A DNA stretch of 64,000 nucleotides, taken from JACPFV01 sp035526825 (lineage in GTDB: Bacteria; Pseudomonadota; Gammaproteobacteria; Nevskiales; Nevskiaceae). Each line of letters opens with the position of its first letter. Positions within the stretch are counted from its first letter, which is position 1. Under the pieces are notes generated by a model. The model had not been told where the DNA came from. It saw nothing but the letters and a program-made list of their open reading frames with translations, and made no database searches. Below are positions 59,039 through 64,000 of this stretch, piece after piece. The stretch lies in contig DATLBT010000124.1 of the NCBI GenBank assembly GCA_035526825.1, positions 12,411 to 76,410 of the forward strand, written 5' to 3'. A program made the translations under genes and the position numbers.

Positions 59039-59965
59039 GGGGGTGGTACCCATCATTCCCTCGAGAAACGCCACCACGCTCGACCCCAGCGCATCGAGGC
59101 GATAGCCCCCTTCCAGCATCGCCACCACCCGGCCCTCCGCATACCGCTCCGACCACTCGCGGATCAGCGTCCCGACCCAGCGATAGTCGTCCTCGACGAG
59201 TTGCAGGTTCGCGAGCGGGTCATCGCGATGCGCATCAAAACCGGCCGATACGAAGATCGCTTCCGGCCTGAACCGCTCCAGCGCCGGCGCCCACGTCGCC
59301 GTCACCGCCGCGCGAAATTCCGCGCCGCCGTCGCCCGGATGCAGCGGCGCATCGACGATGTTGCTGCCGCCGCCACCGTTGGCCCAGAACGGGTACAGCG
59401 GGTACTGGTACGTGTTGCACACCATCACGTCCGGTTCGTCCCGGAAGATGTCGACCGAGCCGTTGCCGTAGTGCACGTCGAAATCGAGGATCGCGACGCG
59501 TCCCAGTCCGCGCGCCCGTGCCTCCGCCGCCGCGACCGCGACGTTGTCGAACAGGCAGAAGCCCATCGGTGTGGCGCGCTCCGCGTGATGCCCGGGCGGA
59601 CGCACCGCGCAGAACGCCTGCTTCGGGCCGGATCCCAGCACCGCATCCACCGCCTGCACGCCGGCACCCGCGGCGCGCAAGGCCGCCGACGCGGTATGCG
59701 GGTTCATCGTGGTGTCGGCGTCGAGCTGCACGTAGCCGGAGCGCGGCGCGGATTTGAGCAGCGCGTCGATCACGCGCGGATCGTGCGCGCGGGCCAGGGC
59801 CTCGGGAGTGGCGTCGGAGGATTGCGCGATCAGGCGGCGCGCGCCGATCGGCGATGCGGCGACGGCCTGCTCAACCGCCGCGAGCCGCGCGGGGCTTTCG
59901 GGGTGGCCCGCGCCCATCTCGTGGAGGCCGCATTCGGGATGCGTCAGCCAGAGGAGGTCTTGCAT
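59027..59965 (-). CDS. Histone-deacetylase-family amidohydrolase
   Basis: 312 residues from ATG 59965; an upstream ATG at 59980 is part of a repeat. Class II HDAC-like signatures: VRPPGHHAERATPMGFCLFDNVAVAA (active-site His pair), DFDVHYGNGSVDIF (zinc Asp and His), SAGFDAHRDDPLANL (second zinc Asp), LEGGYRLDALG. Bacterial members deacetylate polyamines or other N-acetyl compounds. The last three residues (VSS) and stop are encoded by the adjoining palindromic repeat. Confidence 0.92.
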   Translation of the reverse strand: MQDLLWLTHPECGLHEMGAGHPESPARLAAVEQAVAASPIGARRLIAQSSDATPEALARAHDPRVIDALLKSAPRSGYVQLDADTTMNPHTASAALRAAGAGVQAVDAVLGSGPKQAFCAVRPPGHHAERATPMGFCLFDNVAVAAAEARARGLGRVAILDFDVHYGNGSVDIFRDEPDVMVCNTYQYPLYPFWANGGGGSNIVDAPLHPGDGGAEFRAAVTATWAPALERFRPEAIFVSAGFDAHRDDPLANLQLVEDDYRWVGTLIREWSERYAEGRVVAMLEGGYRLDALGSSVVAFLEGMMGTTPVSS

Positions 59966-59970
59966 CGGGC

Positions 59971-60082
59971 CCGGTGTCATCCCGAGGAGCGAAGCGACGA
60001 GGGATCGCGTTCAGACTGCGGTGCCATTTGGAACGCGATCCCTCGCTTCGCTCGGGATGACAACTTCACGCTCGGGATGACA
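59971..60082. repeat. GTCATCCCGAG palindromic repeat between genes
   Basis: GTGTCATCCCGAGGAGCGAAGC ... GGGATCGCGTTC and inverted GGAACGCGATCCCTCGCTTC ... GGGATGACA, then a truncated extra half (CGCTCGGGATGACACGG). It separates the deacetylase-like gene from the GGDEF gene. Confidence 0.85.
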
Positions 60083-60087
60083 CGGCT

Positions 60088-61287
60088 TCAGGCCGCGTCG
60101 GTGCGCACGTCGACGGCGTGCAGCGGCCGCAGCACCTTGTAGCCAATCGTGCCGCGCGCGGTGCGCTTCATTTCGTAAAGCAGCTCATCGGCCGCCTTCA
60201 CCGCGTCGTGCACGGTCAGCCCCGGCCTCGGCCACGCCAGCACGGCACCGCCACTGATGCCCACTTTCAGCAGCGACTCGCCGCTGCCGCACTCCAGGCC
60301 ATCGAGGCGCGACGGCAGGTCCTTGGCGATCTTCTGCAGCCAGTTACCGTCCACGCCAAACCACACCGCGATCAACTCGTCGCCGCCATAGCGCCCGGCC
60401 GCATCGAGCGGACGCAGCGCGCAGCCCTTGAGCAGCCGGCCGACGTGATTCAGCGCGTTGTCGCCGAACTGGTGGCCGCCGGTATCGTTGACGACCTTGA
60501 AGTGGTCGAGGTCGATCAGTATCAAACCGATCGAGGTGAGCCCGCGCTGGGCCTGGGCCCACGCTGTCTCGAGGTGCGCGTTGAAGGCGCGGCGGTTCAG
60601 CAGGCCGGTGACACTGTCGGTCACCGCATGATGGTGCAGCTCGCGTCGCAGCAGGAACTCGGTGCGCGCCTGGCGATCGAGCAGGTACAGGCCGAGCCAG
60701 CCGAGCACGTTGGCAATGAGCAGGTAGTAGCCCTCGTACAAGAGCACGTCGGGCTGCTGGAGGGTGGAGTTGGTGAATACGAACGCAACCCACAGCGCCA
60801 TGCCGCAAGCCATGGCCTGGAAGAACAGGAGGCCCGAGACGAAATAGATGTACGCCGTGACTAGAAGCAGCGACTCATACGGAAACCACGGGTGCTCACC
60901 GCGGCCGATCATCACGACGAGCAGCACGCCCGCGGAAACGCCGGCGACGCCGACCTGGATCATGCGCAGCAGGTACGGGCGCCACTTCGGCAGGAAAGTC
61001 GCGGCCAGCGGGATCAATGCGGAGGGCATGCAGAATGCAAGCAGCAGGAAATCGCCGAGTCGGGATTCGAGGTTCATGCCGAAGCCTTCGTCCATCACGA
61101 TGAAGGCGACGACCGCGCCCAGCGCGACGGTTCCGGCGAGCCGGATCCGCGCCATGTTCATCTCGACGAAGCTGTCGCGATATTCCTTTTCGAGGGCGGG
61201 GGCAAAACGCAGCCAAGGGAACCCCTGCCGGCGTTGCTTTTCGTAGCGATCCTCGGCCCAATCGGCCGGGTTCTGTTCTTGCGTCAT
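60088..61287 (-). CDS. Membrane GGDEF protein with GGDEL signature
   Basis: 399 residues from ATG 61287. A cytosolic start, then six or so membrane helices (about 50-220, e.g. GTVALGAVVAFIVMD and LLLVTAYIYFVSGLLFF), then a GGDEF domain at about 235-385 (DSVTGLLNRRAFNAHLE, LIDLDHFKVVNDTGGHQFGDN, YGGDELIAVW). The active-site motif is GGDEL instead of GGDEF/GGEEF, and NDTGGH replaces NDTYGH. Catalysis may be weakened but is not ruled out. The putative signal sensed by the membrane part is unknown. Confidence 0.88.
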   Translation of the reverse strand: MTQEQNPADWAEDRYEKQRRQGFPWLRFAPALEKEYRDSFVEMNMARIRLAGTVALGAVVAFIVMDEGFGMNLESRLGDFLLLAFCMPSALIPLAATFLPKWRPYLLRMIQVGVAGVSAGVLLVVMIGRGEHPWFPYESLLLVTAYIYFVSGLLFFQAMACGMALWVAFVFTNSTLQQPDVLLYEGYYLLIANVLGWLGLYLLDRQARTEFLLRRELHHHAVTDSVTGLLNRRAFNAHLETAWAQAQRGLTSIGLILIDLDHFKVVNDTGGHQFGDNALNHVGRLLKGCALRPLDAAGRYGGDELIAVWFGVDGNWLQKIAKDLPSRLDGLECGSGESLLKVGISGGAVLAWPRPGLTVHDAVKAADELLYEMKRTARGTIGYKVLRPLHAVDVRTDAA

Positions 61288-61384
61288 CGGATGACTCTTC
61301 CCCCGCAATCACTCTACCGGACGATGGGAGCCCCCGCATGGGCTGGTACAATTTTTACTCAGCTTCGTGGATAAATGACACTCG

Positions 61385-64000
61385 ATGGCGCGCCCGGCTC
61401 AAGAACTTAAAACCGACACCGCAAACCAGGCGCCGCTGCGGTTCGTGACGGCTGCCGCGCTGTTCGACGGCCACGATGCCTCGATCAACATCATCCGCCG
61501 ACTGCTGCAGCAGCACGGCTGCGAAGTGATCCACCTCGGCCACAACCGCTCGGTCGAGGACATCGTCACTGCGGCGCTGCAAGAGGATGCCCACGGCATC
61601 GCGATCAGCAGCTACCAGGGCGGGCATGTCGAGTTCTTCAAGTACATGCTCGACATGCTGCGCGAGCGTGGCGGTGCGGACATCAAGGTGTTCGGCGGTG
61701 GCGGCGGCGTGATCGTGCCGGAGGAAATCGACGAGCTGCACCGGTACGGCGTGTCGCGGATCTACTCGCCGCACGACGGCCAGAAGATGGGCCTGGACGG
61801 GATGATCCTGGACATGATCGAGCGGGCCCGGCATGAGCTGGCGGGCGATGCGGCGAGCCTGCTGCTGAAGCTGAAAGCCGGAGACCGCCGCGCGCTCGCC
61901 CGAGTGATCTCCCTGATCGAGGCGGGCAAGTTCGACACGAAACTCCTCTCCAACGCTTCTGTGGAAGGTAAGCCTTCTGTGGGAGGTAAGCCTTCTGTGG
62001 GAGGGCCCCTGGGCCCGACGGCCCCAGTCCTGGGCGTCACCGGCACCGGCGGCGCCGGCAAATCCTCCGTCACCGACGAACTAGTCCGCCGCTTCCGCCT
62101 GGACCTCGACGACACCCTCAACATCGCCGTAATCGCGGTCGACCCCAGCCGCCGCAAATCCGGCGGCGCCCTCCTCGGCGACCGCATCCGCATGAACGCC
62201 CTCGCCCGCTTCGGCGGCGCCCAGCAACGCGACCCCCACACCGGCAAGCTCGCCCCCGCCCCGCAACGCATCTTCTTCCGCTCGCTCGCCACACGCGAAG
62301 GCGGCGCCGAAGTGAGCAAAGCCCTCCCCGGCGCCATCGCCGCATGCCGCGCCGCCGGCTTCGACCTCGTCATCTGCGAAACCGCCGGCATCGGCCAGGG
62401 CGGCGCCGCGATCACCGAAGTTTCCGACGTCTCGCTCTACGTCATGACCCCCGAATACGGCGCCCCGAGCCAACTCGAGAAGATCGACATGCTCGACTTC
62501 GCCGACGTCGTCGCCGTGAACAAGTTCGACCGGCGTGGAGCGGAAGATGCGGTGCGGGACGTGCGCAAGCAGGTGCAGCGCAATCGCAAAGACTTCAAGA
62601 CGCCGCCGGAGAAGATGCCGGTGTACGGCACCATCGCGGCGAGGTTCAACGATGACGGCGTCACCGCGCTGTACTTCGGCCTGAAGGACAAGCTCGTAGG
62701 CGCAGGCCTCCAATTCCCTCTCCCCGCTGCGCGGGGAGAGGGTCAGGGTGAGGGGCGCCTCACCAAGCCCCAGACCTCAGTCTCCACCAAAGCCAGCGCC
62801 ATAGTCCCCGGTTCCCGCGTGCGCTACCTAGCAGAAATCGCCGAGACAGTGCACGGGTACAAGAAGCGCGCGGAGCAGATGGCGCAGGTTGCTCGGGAGA
62901 AGCAGCACCTCGAGACGGTGGTGGCGCTACTGGCGGGGCCAGGGCCCCTCCCACAACAGCAGGAGCGGCCCGATCTTCGACCCCTGATCAAAGCTCGGGA
63001 AGAGCAGTTGGAGCCCCATGCAAAAGCCCTGCTAGGCGGCTGGCCCAAGCTGAAAGCCGCCTACACCGGCGACACCCACACCTATAAGGTCCGCGACAAA
63101 GAAATCACCGTCGACCTCACCCGCACCTCGCTAGGCGGCACCAAGATCCCCAAAGTCGCGCTGCCCAGCTACTCCGACCACGGCGACCTGCTGAAGTGGC
63201 TCTACCTGGAAAACCTCCCCGGCCACTTCCCCTACACCGCCGGCGTTTTCCCCTTCAAGCGCGAGAACGAAGACCCCACCCGCATGTTCGCCGGCGAAGG
63301 CGGCCCGCGGCGTACCAACCAGCGCTTCCACATGCTCAGCAAGGGCATGCCCGCCGCGCGTCTGTCCACCGCGTTCGACTCGGTGACGCTCTACGGCGAA
63401 GACCCCGACGAGCGCCCCGACATCTACGGCAAGGTCGGCAACTCCGGCGTGAGCATCGCCACGCTCGAGGACATGAAGGACCTCTACGCCGGCTTCGACC
63501 TCTGCTCGCCAGCTACATCCGTGAGCATGACGATCAATGGCCCTGCGCCGACGATCCTCGCGATGTTCCTGAACACCGCGATCGACCAGCAGGTCGAGAA
63601 GTTCACGAGCGAGAAGAAGCGCGAGCCCAACGACAAGGAGCGCGCCGAGATCAAGGACTACGCGCTGTCCACCGTGCGCGGCACCGTGCAGGCCGACATC
63701 CTGAAAGAGGACCAGGGTCAGAACACCTGCATCTTCAGCACCGAGTTCGCGCTGAAGTGTCAGGGCGACATCCAGCAGTACTTCAATGAGAACAACGTCC
63801 GGAATTTCTATTCCGTGTCGATCTCCGGGTACCACATCGCCGAGGCCGGGGCGAACCCGATCAGCCAGCTCGCGTTCACGCTGGCGAATGGATTCACGTT
63901 CGTCGAGGCCTACCTCGCGCGCGGCATGAAGATCGACGAGTTCGCGCCGAACCTCAGCTTCTTCTTCAGCAACGGCATGGACCCCGAGTACAGCGTGCTG
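61385..64000 (+). CDS. icmF: Fused isobutyryl-CoA mutase IcmF, 3' end cut by window
   Basis: The frame is open from ATG 61385 to the window end (872 codons, no stop). Domains in order: cobalamin-binding domain (FDGHDASINIIRRLLQQHG, about 25-155); MeaI-type G-protein chaperone (P-loop GVTGTGGAGKSS, about 220-450); mutase TIM barrel (LENLPGHFPYTAGVFPFKREN, AGEGGPRRTNQRFHMLSKG). IcmF interconverts isobutyryl-CoA and butyryl-CoA with adenosylcobalamin, the G-protein part guarding cofactor loading. Three short segments (about 192-212, 443-458 and 516-525) are encoded by dispersed repeats. Confidence 0.93.
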   Translation, partial: MARPAQELKTDTANQAPLRFVTAAALFDGHDASINIIRRLLQQHGCEVIHLGHNRSVEDIVTAALQEDAHGIAISSYQGGHVEFFKYMLDMLRERGGADIKVFGGGGGVIVPEEIDELHRYGVSRIYSPHDGQKMGLDGMILDMIERARHELAGDAASLLLKLKAGDRRALARVISLIEAGKFDTKLLSNASVEGKPSVGGKPSVGGPLGPTAPVLGVTGTGGAGKSSVTDELVRRFRLDLDDTLNIAVIAVDPSRRKSGGALLGDRIRMNALARFGGAQQRDPHTGKLAPAPQRIFFRSLATREGGAEVSKALPGAIAACRAAGFDLVICETAGIGQGGAAITEVSDVSLYVMTPEYGAPSQLEKIDMLDFADVVAVNKFDRRGAEDAVRDVRKQVQRNRKDFKTPPEKMPVYGTIAARFNDDGVTALYFGLKDKLVGAGLQFPLPAARGEGQGEGRLTKPQTSVSTKASAIVPGSRVRYLAEIAETVHGYKKRAEQMAQVAREKQHLETVVALLAGPGPLPQQQERPDLRPLIKAREEQLEPHAKALLGGWPKLKAAYTGDTHTYKVRDKEITVDLTRTSLGGTKIPKVALPSYSDHGDLLKWLYLENLPGHFPYTAGVFPFKRENEDPTRMFAGEGGPRRTNQRFHMLSKGMPAARLSTAFDSVTLYGEDPDERPDIYGKVGNSGVSIATLEDMKDLYAGFDLCSPATSVSMTINGPAPTILAMFLNTAIDQQVEKFTSEKKREPNDKERAEIKDYALSTVRGTVQADILKEDQGQNTCIFSTEFALKCQGDIQQYFNENNVRNFYSVSISGYHIAEAGANPISQLAFTLANGFTFVEAYLARGMKIDEFAPNLSFFFSNGMDPEYSVL
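61956..62020 (+). repeat. Tandem 18-bp units plus GGGAGGGCCCCTGGGCCC repeat inside icmF
   Basis: CTTCTGTGG(A/G)AGGTAAGC is repeated, followed by CTTCTGTGGGAGGGCCCCTG/GGCCCGACG. The 18-bp period encodes six-residue repeats (SVEGKP, SVGGKP, SVGG), just before the P-loop of the G-protein domain. Confidence 0.85.
62716..62757. repeat. CCCTCTCCCCGC palindrome inside icmF
   Basis: CCCTCTCCCCGC and GCGGGGAGAGGG pair around TGC (12-bp arms), then GTCAGGGTGAGGGG. This is the form of REP-like units seen in xanthomonad and pseudomonad genomes. It encodes FPLPAARGEGQGEGR in frame. Confidence 0.85.
62931..62960. repeat. Inverted GGGCCAGGGCCCCTCCCACA repeat inside icmF
   Basis: GCGGGGCCAGGGCCCCTCCC, then ACAACAG, is the inverse of the unit at 61992-62020. 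It encodes AGPGPLPQQQ in a linker before the mutase domain. Confidence 0.8.

Overview
The window is gene-dense, GC-rich (roughly two thirds G+C) proteobacterial chromosome. The gene set suggests a Xanthomonadales/Lysobacterales-like gammaproteobacterium: a glrK-qseG-glrR operon, GreB, SelO, a SO2929/SO2930-type protein, an MMPL transporter, DUF1501/DUF1800 proteins and several families of short palindromic intergenic repeats. The taxonomy is inference; no rRNA or other phylogenetic marker is present. I saw no tRNA, CRISPR array, insertion sequence or complete prophage.

Region 1 (1-21.6 kb) is dominated by envelope and osmotic stress. It holds a BON lipoprotein, a YqjD/YqjE/YqjK-like trio, a response regulator of NtrC architecture lacking the GAFTGA loop, an orphan HisKA protein, a cardiolipin-synthase-like PLD protein, DUF1328 and EF-hand proteins, ergothioneine genes (egtB-egtD), an RND permease, a small protein plus epimerase-like pseudoenzyme plus otsBA operon, a CsbD-like protein, and the glrK-qseG-glrR (QseEGF) two-component operon. 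Five near-perfect sigma-54 (-24/-12) promoters lie here. Four of them have pairs of TGTC-N10-GACA sites (the E. coli GlrR target) spaced 63-70 bp apart. They precede two EF-hand proteins, the trehalose operon and the CsbD-like gene. This looks like a self-contained GlrR/RpoN stress regulon.

Region 2 (21.6-34.5 kb) is mostly housekeeping: a REC-GGDEF regulator, an isocitrate dehydrogenase fused to a CBS pair, a YajL/DJ-1 protein, GrxD, a urate-oxidase-N-like membrane protein, ArgF-NadC-GDPD, an alpha/beta hydrolase, SppA, a 2-Cys peroxiredoxin with TrxB, a GST, and an NlpC/P60 lipoprotein whose signal peptide is encoded by a dispersed repeat.

Region 3 (34.7-40.6 kb) is a compact, apparently unnamed RiPP cluster. 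It has three precursor peptides (leader DPxLLExVxxG, core C-x8-C-x6-C-x5-C), a radical SAM enzyme with an incomplete SPASM tail, a HlyD-type adaptor, a C39-peptidase ABC exporter and a trailing lipoprotein.

Region 4 (40.6-52.4 kb) holds GreB, an SDR, and a probable operon of a class III nucleotide cyclase/ATPase, a LolA-like protein and an MMPL transporter with a C-terminal cyclic-nucleotide-binding domain, followed by a DUF1501/DUF1800 pair. Region 5 (52.4-64 kb) is rich in repeats. It has a lone GIY-YIG nuclease between repeat copies, a secernin-like Ntn hydrolase, a beta-helix/diheme cytochrome fusion, SelO, a histone-deacetylase-like amidohydrolase, a GGDEF protein and IcmF (cut by the window end). 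SelO and IcmF carry repeat elements inserted in frame inside their coding sequences.
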